NCBI RefSeq assembly: GCF_030209755.1 | Contig: NZ_JARVRH010000007.1 | Location: 1 to 64,000 of the forward strand | Direction: 5' to 3' | DNA from: Arthrobacter sp. efr-133-TYG-118 | GTDB taxonomy: Bacteria > Actinomycetota > Actinomycetes > Actinomycetales > Micrococcaceae | Length of the DNA: 64,000 nucleotides | Part shown: positions 29,118-37,080 of the stretch, piece after piece | How the letters are laid out: each line of letters starts with the position of its first letter | Position numbering within the stretch: the first letter of the stretch is position 1 | Made by a program: the position numbers and the translations under genes | The notes under the pieces: model-generated | Told to the model about the DNA's origin: nothing | The model's database searches: none | Seen by the model: the letters and a program-made list of their open reading frames with translations, nothing else

Positions 29118-29344
29118 CCGATCCTTTCCGGGACGCGTCGAAGAGAATGAGCTCAGACCGACCGTCGTCCGCTGTCACTCCTCGAATCTGCGAGAATCGG
29201 GCGACCGGCCGGACGCTGGGAGTCTCCTGCATCCTGATGGATGCCGTGTTGTGTTCGTTCGTGAAGTAGTAAGCCACCGAGGCCGGGTGTGGAGCTCGTG
29301 CTGGCGGGAGCCGTGCCTGTTCATCGGTCCCGTGAAGGTCTCCG

Positions 29345-30334
29345 CTACCGCCGCAGACTTTCCGAGGGCCGTTCCCCAAAGGTGTCCAGATACAAAGCCG
29401 AGAAGCGTCCCTGATGGGAGAAACCGCAGCGTTCCGCTATCGAAATGATGGTTTGCTCGCCGGGCTCCGCCTCGAGAAGCATTTCCCGGGCGCGGTCCAG
29501 CCGTACCCTCCGCAACAGTTCCGACGGCGTTGCCCCGGTCTCGGAGCGTAGGGCAAGTTGAAGGGTGCGGACCGAAACCCCGAGGTTCTCCGCTATGTCA
29601 GGCATGGCGAGTTCCTCCGCTGCGTGACGTTCCAAAAGCTCCCTGAAGCGCCGAACCAGTCTGCTCTCGGCATCTCGGTCGCGGTCCCCGCTTACCGCAG
29701 GCGTGTCATCCATTGCCAAGAGCAGTCGGGACAGCATGGTGTCCACCAGAAGCTTCTGGACAAAAACTGGAGCGACGCCTGGGGTCTCGCTGATCATGTC
29801 ATCGTGAAGTTCGACGACGGATCTCAGGAAGGCTCGCCCGGCAGCCGTAGCGAGGTTCATCGAATACCCAAGGTCCAGGGCTTTCGCAGCGCCCTCGCCA
29901 TAGACCTGCTCGGCTACGGAAGCGAGTGCCAAGCGACGCACGTAGACGATCAAATGTGGGGTTCCTTGATCCCAGGCCATTGAAAAGGGGCGATCGACGG
30001 GTGGAACTGTCGCAACTCTGGGGCTGGAATCCACGGTGTTTGAGCCCACGTCCATGCGGGCGTGCCCCGCCAGTGGAATCTGGATCAGATGGAAGCTCTC
30101 CAGGCCTTGGGGGTCGATCCGGACGTCCGCACCGTAGTCCAAGTACTCGATTCCGACGTCGCCTCTGTGCAGGGAGCGCAGCTTCATGTCCACGGACGTT
30201 CCACGCGTCCGAGGAACCAGGTCGTGGCCGCAGAACAATGTAGCGATCTTTTCGTGTGCGTCATCGACGTCGGTCGTGGCGACCGTGGGGAGGCCCCTCA
30301 AGACGTCGCGCGGAAGAATCCTGACCACTGGCAC
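29345..30334 (-). CDS. AraC-family transcriptional regulator
   Basis: A 329-residue regulator. The N-terminal ~200 residues resemble the AraC-binding-like domain of regulators for aromatic and amine catabolism (FeaR/NdmR type). The C-terminal ~110 residues hold two helix-turn-helices (AMPDIAENLGVSVRTLQLAL, GATPSELLRRVRLDRAREML, IAERCGFSHQGRFSALYLDT, FGERPSESLRR). It is divergent from the SDR-StyA-isatin hydrolase operon with a 295-bp shared upstream region that carries a TATGAC-N4-GTCATA palindrome (30428-30443), so it is the best candidate activator of that operon. Inducer unknown; indole or a degradation product is a guess from the neighbours. Confidence 0.87.
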   Translation of the reverse strand: MPVVRILPRDVLRGLPTVATTDVDDAHEKIATLFCGHDLVPRTRGTSVDMKLRSLHRGDVGIEYLDYGADVRIDPQGLESFHLIQIPLAGHARMDVGSNTVDSSPRVATVPPVDRPFSMAWDQGTPHLIVYVRRLALASVAEQVYGEGAAKALDLGYSMNLATAAGRAFLRSVVELHDDMISETPGVAPVFVQKLLVDTMLSRLLLAMDDTPAVSGDRDRDAESRLVRRFRELLERHAAEELAMPDIAENLGVSVRTLQLALRSETGATPSELLRRVRLDRAREMLLEAEPGEQTIISIAERCGFSHQGRFSALYLDTFGERPSESLRR

Positions 30335-30427
30335 CCGACTTTCCCAGGGTTTCGCTTTTCGGATGTGCCCTGCGCCAAGTGGATATACCGGTTTTCAGGG
30401 TGTGAATAGAGTCACTTCTAGGACAAG

Positions 30428-30443
30428 TATGACGCAGGTCATA
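30428..30443. promoter_or_regulatory. Palindrome TATGAC-GCAG-GTCATA at the catabolic operon promoter
   Basis: Perfect 6-bp arms around a 4-bp centre, directly followed by an A/T-rich TATAAAAG stretch. It lies 41 bp before mini-ORF 1 and ~190 bp before the SDR. Related half-sites occur upstream of the small gene near PaaX (TATGAC at 40001-40006) and upstream of PaaX (GTCATA at 39759-39764), so one regulator, PaaX or AraC, may read all three. Confidence 0.5.
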
Positions 30444-30483
30444 TAAAAGCAACAACGAATCCACCTTAGCGAGGTGAGCGGAA

Positions 30484-30570
30484 GTGAAGAACGTCAAGCT
30501 CGTGCACGAGCGGCGCGTGGAGTGGGAACGGACCCACCCACGGCCAATCCCAAGGCCATCCGCGAAGTAG
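30484..30570 (+). CDS. Mini-ORF 1 (28 aa), paralogue of the one before styA1
   Basis: GTG at 30484 to TAG at 30570 encodes a basic 28-residue peptide that begins MKNVKLVHERRVEWERTHP. A GAGGTGAG ribosome site precedes it. Its first half is nearly the same as the 56-residue mini-ORF at 31430 (MKNVKVVHEPRQGWEQTCP), and the surrounding DNA is also related (GTGAAGAACGTCAAG shared). Each copy comes shortly before a catabolic gene, so they could be leader peptides or small partner proteins. I recognise no family. It is too short for homology-based confidence; the duplication itself is certain. Confidence 0.5.
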   Translation: MKNVKLVHERRVEWERTHPRPIPRPSAK

Positions 30571-30628
30571 GCGACCGTCCCACCCAAGCAATGAACCATC
30601 CCACTGATTACCCATGAAAGGTTTGGCG

Positions 30629-31423
30629 ATGTCCGGACTCTCAGGCAGGACCGCGATCGTAACCGGAGGCGCGACAAAGATCGGCCAAGGCGTAGCTGCC
30701 GCCCTACGCGACGCGGGCGCCGCCGTCGTCGTGGCAGATATTGACGCCGCAGGAGGCGCCCAACTCGATGCCCTGGGGAGCGGCATCCACTTTTCGCAGA
30801 CCGACATCACCGACGATGCGGCGCTGTCCCGCCTCATGGATGAAACTGTCGCACGGCACGGCAGCGTCGACATCCTCGTGAACCTGGCCTGCACTTATAA
30901 GGACGACGGTGCGGAATCCGGCCGGAGCGACTGGCTTGAGGCACTGAACGTCAACCTGGTCAGCGCTGTGATGGCCGCAAAGGCCGCACGGCCCCATCTG
31001 AAGGCCACCCGGCACGGAGCCATTATTAACTTCACTTCGATTTCCAGTTCCGTTGCCCAGACGGGGAGATGGCTTTACCCCGCCAGCAAGGCGGCCCTTG
31101 TTCAACTGACCAGAAGCATGGCGGTTGATTTCGCCGAGGACGGCATCAGGGTCAACTCGGTGAGTCCGGGGTGGGTCTGGAGCAACATCATGGATACCCT
31201 CAGCAACGGAAACATCGGCAAGACGGATGCTGTCGCCGCGCCGTTTCATGTGCTGAAGAGGGTTGGCCGTCCTGAGGAGATCGGCGAGGTCGTCGCCTTC
31301 CTCGCAGGTGATCGGGCAAGTTTTGTCACCGGTGCCGACTGGGCGGTCGACGGCGGGTACTCGGCGTTGGGCCCGGAACGGGCCGAGGAAACCATACCCC
31401 TGCTCGCAGCTGAAGAGAGGTGA
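30629..31423 (+). CDS. Short-chain dehydrogenase/reductase (SDR)
   Basis: A 264-residue classical SDR. NAD(P) motif TGGATKIG (12-19), Asp-containing ADIDAAGG after strand 2 suggesting NAD preference, NLA in place of NNAG, and the catalytic Y150-x3-K154 (YPASK) preceded by SSS. The C-terminus has the usual RVNSVSPGW and FVTGADWAVDGGYS. The start at ATG 30629 has AAAGG 7 bases upstream; the earlier ATG (30614) is worse placed. First full gene of the StyA operon. In the known indole iif pathway an SDR oxidises indole-2,3-dihydrodiol; here it could likewise oxidise a dihydrodiol or dioxindole toward isatin, but that is inferred. Confidence 0.88.
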   Translation: MSGLSGRTAIVTGGATKIGQGVAAALRDAGAAVVVADIDAAGGAQLDALGSGIHFSQTDITDDAALSRLMDETVARHGSVDILVNLACTYKDDGAESGRSDWLEALNVNLVSAVMAAKAARPHLKATRHGAIINFTSISSSVAQTGRWLYPASKAALVQLTRSMAVDFAEDGIRVNSVSPGWVWSNIMDTLSNGNIGKTDAVAAPFHVLKRVGRPEEIGEVVAFLAGDRASFVTGADWAVDGGYSALGPERAEETIPLLAAEER

Positions 31424-31429
31424 GTGCAA

Positions 31430-31600
31430 GTGAAGAACGTCAAGGTGGTTCACGAACCGCGCCAAGGCTGGGAACAAACCTGCCCAAACCGGCGCCAAGG
31501 CCGGCCATCAACTAGTTTTCCGCTCCCAGTGGGGCTAGATTCCGATACCGTGTTCGCGGCGGCGGGACCCAATTCATTCAGACATGCCGAGAAAATCTAA
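31430..31600 (+). CDS. Mini-ORF 2 (56 aa), paralogue of mini-ORF 1, before styA1
   Basis: GTG at 31430 to TAA at 31600. The first ~25 residues (MKNVKVVHEPRQGWEQTCP) copy mini-ORF 1 at 30484; the remaining ~30 residues are unrelated and weakly hydrophobic. It starts 7 bp after the SDR stop codon with AGAGGTGAG as ribosome site, and ends 18 bp before styA1. The position between two co-transcribed genes argues that it is translated or that its DNA has a regulatory job. Family unknown. It may be the 5' relic of a once-longer gene, or a genuine small protein. Confidence 0.5.
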   Translation: MKNVKVVHEPRQGWEQTCPNRRQGRPSTSFPLPVGLDSDTVFAAAGPNSFRHAEKI

Positions 31601-31618
31601 GGACAAAGGGGCAACAAC

Positions 31619-32860
31619 ATGACACAACGCCATATCACCATCGTTGGAGCAGGGCAGTCGGGGCTGCAATTAGGAATCGGGCTGCTGGATGGCGGGTTCG
31701 CCGTAACGATGGTTTCCAACCGAACTCCCGAGGAAATCCGCGATGGCAAGGTCTCCTCAAGCCAGTGCATCTTCCACGATGCCTTGGAACATGAACGCAG
31801 CCTCGAACTCGATTTCTGGCCGGACGCTCCGACTGTCGACGGGATCTCGTTCACCATCCCTCATCCTGAAACTCCGGGAGAAAAGGCCATTGGCTGGGCC
31901 TCCCGGCTGGACAACCCTGCCAAATCAATTGACCAGCGAGTGAAGTTCCCGCGATTCATGGAAGCCTTTGTTCAACGAGGCGGCGAACTGATATTTGAGG
32001 ATGCGGGAGTGGAGGAACTCGAAAGGTACGCACGGGAATCCGATCTCGTTATTGTCGCTGCGGGTAAGGGCGAAATAGCGCAGCTCTTCACCCGGGACGC
32101 CGAGCGAAGCACCTACGACGCACCGCAGCGAGCGCTTGCGCTGACGTACGTGAACGGCATGACGCCCCGGGAGGAATATTCTGCCGTTTCCTTCAACCTC
32201 ATCCCCGGGGTCGGGGAATACTTCGCCTTCCCCGCGCTGACAACTACGGGCCCCTGCGAAATCATGGTCTTCGAGGGCATTCCAGGCGGCCCGATGGACT
32301 GCTGGAAAGGCCTCACGCCGCAGGAGCACCTGGAAACCTCCAAGAACATCCTCAAAGCCTTCCTGCCGTGGGAAGCAGACCGTGCTTCCGGCGTCGAACT
32401 GACCGATTCGAACGGTTTCCTGCAGGGACGGTTCCCGCCGACGGTCCGCCACCCCATCGCTACGTTGCCCAGCGGCAGGCAGGTGCTGGGCCTGGCCGAC
32501 GTCGTGGTCCTCAACGATCCAATCACCGGCCAAGGATCCAACAATGCGAGCAAATGCGCAGCTTCTTACCTGAAGAGCATCAAGGAACACGGTGACGGCG
32601 TCTTCGACGGTGCCTTTATGCAGGCCACCTTCGAAAGCTACTGGAACTACGCGAAGCACGTAGCTCAATGGACAAATGCCCTCCTGGCTCCACCCCCGCC
32701 GCATGTCCTGGAGCTCCTTGGGGCAGCGAACCAGTCAGCGGAAATCGCCAACCGGTTCGTGAACGGATTCAACAATCCGCCGGACTTCCAGGAGTGGTTC
32801 ATGTCCCCGGACAAGGCGGCCGCTTACTTGGCGAGCGTCGACGCCGCCAGGGTCTCCTAG
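31619..32860 (+). CDS. styA1: StyA1-like flavoprotein monooxygenase (group E)
   Basis: A 413-residue FAD-dependent monooxygenase of the styrene/indole monooxygenase family. FAD fold ITIVGAGQSGLQLGIGLLDG, then DGKVSSSQCIFHDAL and AAGKGEIAQLFTRD, all StyA-type, and NDPITGQGSNNASKCA near residue ~300 for flavin binding. Such enzymes use reduced FAD from a separate reductase to epoxidise styrene or oxygenate indole at C2/C3. The next gene encodes a StyA-reductase fusion, so this pair matches the StyA1/StyA2B arrangement described in Rhodococcus opacus 1CP. No styC or styD genes are nearby, while isatin hydrolase is, which points to an indole-like substrate. Confidence 0.9.
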   Translation: MTQRHITIVGAGQSGLQLGIGLLDGGFAVTMVSNRTPEEIRDGKVSSSQCIFHDALEHERSLELDFWPDAPTVDGISFTIPHPETPGEKAIGWASRLDNPAKSIDQRVKFPRFMEAFVQRGGELIFEDAGVEELERYARESDLVIVAAGKGEIAQLFTRDAERSTYDAPQRALALTYVNGMTPREEYSAVSFNLIPGVGEYFAFPALTTTGPCEIMVFEGIPGGPMDCWKGLTPQEHLETSKNILKAFLPWEADRASGVELTDSNGFLQGRFPPTVRHPIATLPSGRQVLGLADVVVLNDPITGQGSNNASKCAASYLKSIKEHGDGVFDGAFMQATFESYWNYAKHVAQWTNALLAPPPPHVLELLGAANQSAEIANRFVNGFNNPPDFQEWFMSPDKAAAYLASVDAARVS

Positions 32861-32910
32861 CCGCTCCTCTGGAAATTTGCTGAACAACGTCGTGTGAAGG
32901 AAGTCTGGAA

Positions 32911-34692
32911 ATGCGAAAGATTGCAATTATCGGTGCCGGTGAATCCGGTGCCCAGCTGGCCCTGGGCCTGCAACGGGAGGGGTACGCGATTACGCTCTTC
33001 TCGGATCGCTCAGCCACCCAAATCCGGACGGGCAAAGTCATGTCCAGTCAGTGCATGTTTGCTACGGCCCTCGCCGCGGAGGCCCAGCTGGGCCCGGCGC
33101 TAAGCGGACTCTATGACAGCGGAGCCGTGCCCGCGATCAATGCCATCCGAGTGCGGGTCGACCTCGAAGGCTCGGCGGATCCGATTGACTGGGAAGCGCC
33201 TCTGGACGCTCCGGCGCGGTCGATCGACCAACGGATCAAGAGTGCCGCCTGGATCGAGGCGTTTGTAGCCGCCGGCGGGGACTTCCGAATCGAGAAAGTC
33301 ACGCCGCGCATGCTCGAGGAACTCACACGCGACTACGAACTGGTCATCGTCAGCACCGGAAAGGGCGAGATCGGCCAGATCTTTCCCCGGGACAAGGCCA
33401 AGTCACCCTTCGACCGTCCGCAGCGGGTCCTCGCACTCAACTATGTCAGCGTTGGCAACCCGGGCCGGGAGCAGCCCGGGGCGGAAGAGCCCGGCGCCGG
33501 GGAGCTGCCCGGGCAGCGCGGAGACAGCATCCGCATGTCCATGGTCCCCGACGTCGGGGAATTCTTCACTTTTCCCGGACTGACCGTCTCCGGACCCTGC
33601 CAAATGATGGTCTTCGAGGGAGTCGTGGGCGGTCCCATGGACCGCTGGACCGACGTCCGCACTCCGGATGAGCAGCTGCAGCGTTCGCTGGAAATCCTGG
33701 AGGAACACTTCCCGCATGAAGCAAAAAACTTTGCGGATGCCGTCCTCACGGACGAAGGTGCGACTCTCCTGGGGCGCATCACCCCTACCGTGCGTTCCGC
33801 AGTGGGGGAGTTGGGCAACGGCGGACTGGTTTTCGGCCTCGGAGATGCCGTGCTGCTCAACGACCCACTCACGGGCCAGGGCTCAAACAATGCCACCCTG
33901 GCTTCCCAGTATTATCTGGACTCCATTATTCGCAGGGGGCAGGAGCCCTTCGACCGGAAATGGATGGAACGGACCTTCGACGAATTCTGGCGCGGCTGGG
34001 GTCAATGGGCGGTCACCTGGACGAATGACATGCTCAAGCCACGCAGGGAACACCAGAAGGCGGCGTTGGGCGATGCTTCGGCGCACCCCGCTTTGGCCTC
34101 AAGCTTTGCGGCCGGATTCGATGATCCCCGAACCTTCTATCCATGGTGGTTTGACCCCGCTGCTGCGGCGGATTTCGTGCAGTCCAAGAAATCGGAAGAC
34201 TTGGCCGCCTTTGACCTCAGGGACTTCAGGGGGGCGCTTGGACAGTTTGCCACCGGCGTCACGGTGGTCACCACCCTTGCGCCGGACGGACGAAAGGTGG
34301 GTATGACCGCCAATTCCTTCACCTCCGTCTCCATGGAACCCCCTCTGGTGCTGTGGTGCCCCAGCAAGCGGGCTCCAAGCCTCAGCGACTTTGAGGAATC
34401 CACCCATTTCGCGATCAATATTCTTGCGAGCGACCAACACGTGCTGTCGCGGCAATTCGCCACTCCCTCTATCGACAAATTCGAGGGAGCCGAGACATCG
34501 GAAGGAATTGCTGGAGTTCCCCTGTTGGATGGGGCGGTGGCCACGTTCCAGTGCAGGACCGTATCCCGGCACGACGCCGGCGACCATGTGATCTACGTGG
34601 GTGAGGTGGAGGAATACGAAAACCCGGGCGGGGCGCCCTTGGTGTTCCACGGCGGGAAGTACCACGCCACCGCCAGCCATCCGGACTTCTGA
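32911..34692 (+). CDS. styA2B: StyA2B: monooxygenase fused to a flavin reductase
   Basis: A 593-residue self-sufficient monooxygenase. Residues 1-~415 are StyA-like (IAIIGAGESGAQLALGLQRE, GKVMSSQCMFATAL, STGKGEIGQIFPRD, NDPLTGQGSNNATL). Residues ~431-593 are a flavin reductase domain (DLRDFRGALGQFATGVTVVT, GMTANSFTSVSMEPPLVLWC, HGGKYHATA). The reductase supplies FADH2 to its own oxygenase half and probably to StyA1. A Gly/Pro/Glu-rich insert of ~20 residues (near 190-205) is not present in StyA1. It follows styA1 by 50 bp. This fusion type is known from actinobacteria; the substrate here is inferred as indole or styrene-like. Confidence 0.92.
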   Translation: MRKIAIIGAGESGAQLALGLQREGYAITLFSDRSATQIRTGKVMSSQCMFATALAAEAQLGPALSGLYDSGAVPAINAIRVRVDLEGSADPIDWEAPLDAPARSIDQRIKSAAWIEAFVAAGGDFRIEKVTPRMLEELTRDYELVIVSTGKGEIGQIFPRDKAKSPFDRPQRVLALNYVSVGNPGREQPGAEEPGAGELPGQRGDSIRMSMVPDVGEFFTFPGLTVSGPCQMMVFEGVVGGPMDRWTDVRTPDEQLQRSLEILEEHFPHEAKNFADAVLTDEGATLLGRITPTVRSAVGELGNGGLVFGLGDAVLLNDPLTGQGSNNATLASQYYLDSIIRRGQEPFDRKWMERTFDEFWRGWGQWAVTWTNDMLKPRREHQKAALGDASAHPALASSFAAGFDDPRTFYPWWFDPAAAADFVQSKKSEDLAAFDLRDFRGALGQFATGVTVVTTLAPDGRKVGMTANSFTSVSMEPPLVLWCPSKRAPSLSDFEESTHFAINILASDQHVLSRQFATPSIDKFEGAETSEGIAGVPLLDGAVATFQCRTVSRHDAGDHVIYVGEVEEYENPGGAPLVFHGGKYHATASHPDF

Positions 34693-34705
34693 GAGGAGGC
34701 ACCGC

Positions 34706-36295
34706 ATGACCTCCAGCGAAATAGCGATCATCGGTTCAGGGATCAATTCCCTGGTGGCCGCAGCGGAGCTCGCCCTCGCGGGAAAGCAGGTGTGCCTGAT
34801 CGAACGGCAGGACAGGCTCGGCGGCTTCATCCACTCCTCGGAACGGACGCTGCCAGGTTTTGTCCACGACACCTTCTCCTCGTGGCATCCCTTGTTCGTC
34901 TCGGGAGGCGCCTATCAGTCCTTGGGACGGGAACTGCATGCCAGGGGGCTGGAATACTGCAACACCGACGGCGCCGTAACAGCCAGCGTGGCTGCCGATC
35001 CCCGGACCGGTGCACAGCGGGTTGTCATAGCCCACCGCGACCCGAGTGTCACTGCGGCGGGGCTCCATACCCCGGAGGATGAACGCGCTTACCTCACGAT
35101 GCTGGAAGACCTCGGCCGTAATGCCGGCACCATTTTCGGTGCATTCGGGGCTGAACTTCGATCCTTCAAGCAGGTCCTGAAAATCGCCTTCGGCGCCTTG
35201 AATCGAGGACGGTTCAAGGGCACAGAAGCGTTCGTGCGGGACTCCGTGATGAGCGGACGCAACTACCTCAGGAGCCGGTTTGACGGGTGGGAAACAGACC
35301 AGCTCTGGTCCCCGTGGCTTCTCCACGCCGGCCTTGGCCCAGACCAGGCCACTGGTGGCGTCATGTTGCCCGTCATGGCAATGAGCATGCACACCCACGG
35401 CCTTCCCGTGGTCAAAGGTGGTGCCTCGCACTTTGTTGCCGCCTTTGAGTCCCTGCTGCGTGAAAAAGGCGTACGAATTCTGTTGGATACAGATGTGGAC
35501 GAAGTCCTCGTGGAAGCCGGCAAGGTTGTAGGCCTGAAGACGTCCAACGGCCCCATCGACACGAGGGCGGTCCTTGCCAACGTCTCTCCGCAAGCCCTAT
35601 ACACCCGGCTGCTCAGCCAAGCACCGGACGGCGCAGCCAAAGCCGCCGTACGGTACCAGAACGGCCGCGGCGCAATGCAGATCCACCTCGCTCTGGACAA
35701 GCCCGTGGAATGGCTGGACGCCAGGCTGAACACGGTTCCCCTCGTGCACGTGAGCAACGGCTCAGACAGTACGGGCATAGCGTGCGCCCAGGCCGAAGCG
35801 GGTCTGCTGCCGGCGGAACCGACCGTGGTGGTCGGGCAGCAGTGCGTACTCGACCCGTCAAGGGCCCCCCGAGGCAAGGCGACGCTCTGGTTGCAACTGC
35901 AGGAAGTGCCCTTCGCGCCCAAAGGGGATGCCGCAGGGGTGCTTGCCACGGACAACGGCTGGTCCGCAGAGCTGAAAGAACAGTACATGGAACGTGTCCT
36001 GTCCAGAATTGAACAGTTCGCGCCTGGTACGCGCGACTCGGTCCTGGCATGGGACATCCTGGCACCCACTGACCTGGCCTCGGAGAACCCCAACGCCGTC
36101 AAAGGCGACCCCTACGGGGGATCTGCTGAGCTCTTCCAGAATCTGCTGTGGCGTCCCTTCCCTGAGGCAGCGGGACACATGACCCCAATCAGGGGGTTGT
36201 GGCATATAGGCGCTTCCACCCACCCCGGTCCGGGGCTTTCCGGCGGCTCGGGTCACCTCGTAGCCCAAAGACTGAACAAATCAACCAAACCATAG
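34706..36295 (+). CDS. Phytoene-desaturase-like FAD oxidoreductase
   Basis: A 529-residue flavoprotein with a phytoene dehydrogenase/amine oxidase-like architecture: FAD fold EIAIIGSGINSLVAAAELAL followed by GGFIHSSE, a central VVKGGASHFVAAFESLLREK, and C-terminal GLWHIGASTHPGPGLSGGSG, the typical end of CrtI-like proteins. The start ATG 34706 is 14 bp after styA2B with GAGAGGAGG upstream. There are no carotenoid genes around, so it more likely oxidises a pathway intermediate such as an indoxyl, dioxindole or reduced indole derivative. That is inference; its presence is one feature that sets this cluster apart from the known iif and sty operons. Confidence 0.85.
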   Translation: MTSSEIAIIGSGINSLVAAAELALAGKQVCLIERQDRLGGFIHSSERTLPGFVHDTFSSWHPLFVSGGAYQSLGRELHARGLEYCNTDGAVTASVAADPRTGAQRVVIAHRDPSVTAAGLHTPEDERAYLTMLEDLGRNAGTIFGAFGAELRSFKQVLKIAFGALNRGRFKGTEAFVRDSVMSGRNYLRSRFDGWETDQLWSPWLLHAGLGPDQATGGVMLPVMAMSMHTHGLPVVKGGASHFVAAFESLLREKGVRILLDTDVDEVLVEAGKVVGLKTSNGPIDTRAVLANVSPQALYTRLLSQAPDGAAKAAVRYQNGRGAMQIHLALDKPVEWLDARLNTVPLVHVSNGSDSTGIACAQAEAGLLPAEPTVVVGQQCVLDPSRAPRGKATLWLQLQEVPFAPKGDAAGVLATDNGWSAELKEQYMERVLSRIEQFAPGTRDSVLAWDILAPTDLASENPNAVKGDPYGGSAELFQNLLWRPFPEAAGHMTPIRGLWHIGASTHPGPGLSGGSGHLVAQRLNKSTKP

Positions 36296-36303
36296 GAGAA
36301 CAA

Positions 36304-37080
36304 ATGTCTGTCCTCAGCGGGCTCACGGCGGCCCTGTCCGATGGCTCCATAGAAGTCATCGACCTCACGACTCCCCTCAGCGGTGACACCCCCGTACTGA
36401 GCCTGCCACAGCCGCTCGCCAACACCGTGGGTCTTACACTCTCGTCGGTGAGCAATTTCGACGACGCCGGACCCGCATGGGCCTGGAACGACGTCACCGT
36501 GGGCGAGCACGCCGGCACGCACCTGGATGCACCTGTCCACTGGATCACGGGCCGCGAGGGAAAGTCAGTGGACCGGATTGAGCCCCGGCGCCTGGTGGGC
36601 CCCGCCGTCGTCATCGACAAGAGGGCCGAGGTAGCGCAGGACCCTGATTTCCTGCTCGAACCGGAGCACCTTGAACAGTGGCAAGAAGAGCATGGGCAAC
36701 TGCCAGAGAACTGTTGGGTGATCTTCAGGACCGGCTGGTCCGCCCGCGGAGGAAATGCGTCGGACTTCGTCAATGCTGACGAAAGCGGCCCACATACTCC
36801 CGGTGTCTCTGTTGCAGGCGCCAAGTGGATTGCCGGCAACGACAGAATCAGCGGGTTCGGCGTGGAAACCGTCGGCATCGACGCCGGCCAGGCGGCAACC
36901 ATGGACCCCATGTTCCCGGTCCACTCCTTCCTCCTCGGCGCGGACAAATACGGAGTGACATCGCTCCGGCAGCTTGACCGTCTCCCGGTGGTCGGCGCGA
37001 CCCTGGTGGTCGCGCCGTTGCCGATCGTCGGCGGAACCGGCAGCCCGAGCCGTGTCTACGCACTGGTGGAGGCTTCATGA
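36304..37080 (+). CDS. Isatin hydrolase (cyclase-family metal hydrolase)
   Basis: A 258-residue Mn-dependent cyclase-family (KynB-like) hydrolase. Metal-binding motif EHAGTHLDAPVHW gives His69, His73 and Asp75, with His79 nearby. Outside the motif it follows the characterised Labrenzia isatin hydrolase as I remember it: LSGL near the N-terminus, a WxxEHG segment, NADESGPHTPG, GIDAGQAATMDPMFP, and GTGSPSRVYALV at the end. Isatin hydrolase opens isatin to isatinate (2-aminobenzoylformate). It is 8 bp after the FAD enzyme and overlaps the ThDP gene by 4 bp (ATGA). This gene gives the strongest clue to the pathway. KynB (formylkynurenine) is less likely given those segments. Confidence 0.85.
   Translation: MSVLSGLTAALSDGSIEVIDLTTPLSGDTPVLSLPQPLANTVGLTLSSVSNFDDAGPAWAWNDVTVGEHAGTHLDAPVHWITGREGKSVDRIEPRRLVGPAVVIDKRAEVAQDPDFLLEPEHLEQWQEEHGQLPENCWVIFRTGWSARGGNASDFVNADESGPHTPGVSVAGAKWIAGNDRISGFGVETVGIDAGQAATMDPMFPVHSFLLGADKYGVTSLRQLDRLPVVGATLVVAPLPIVGGTGSPSRVYALVEAS

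Noticed and set aside
31619..34692. A styrene-degradation (sty) operon
   Set aside because: No styrene oxide isomerase or phenylacetaldehyde dehydrogenase gene is in the operon, whereas isatin hydrolase is, so styrene is the weaker reading.
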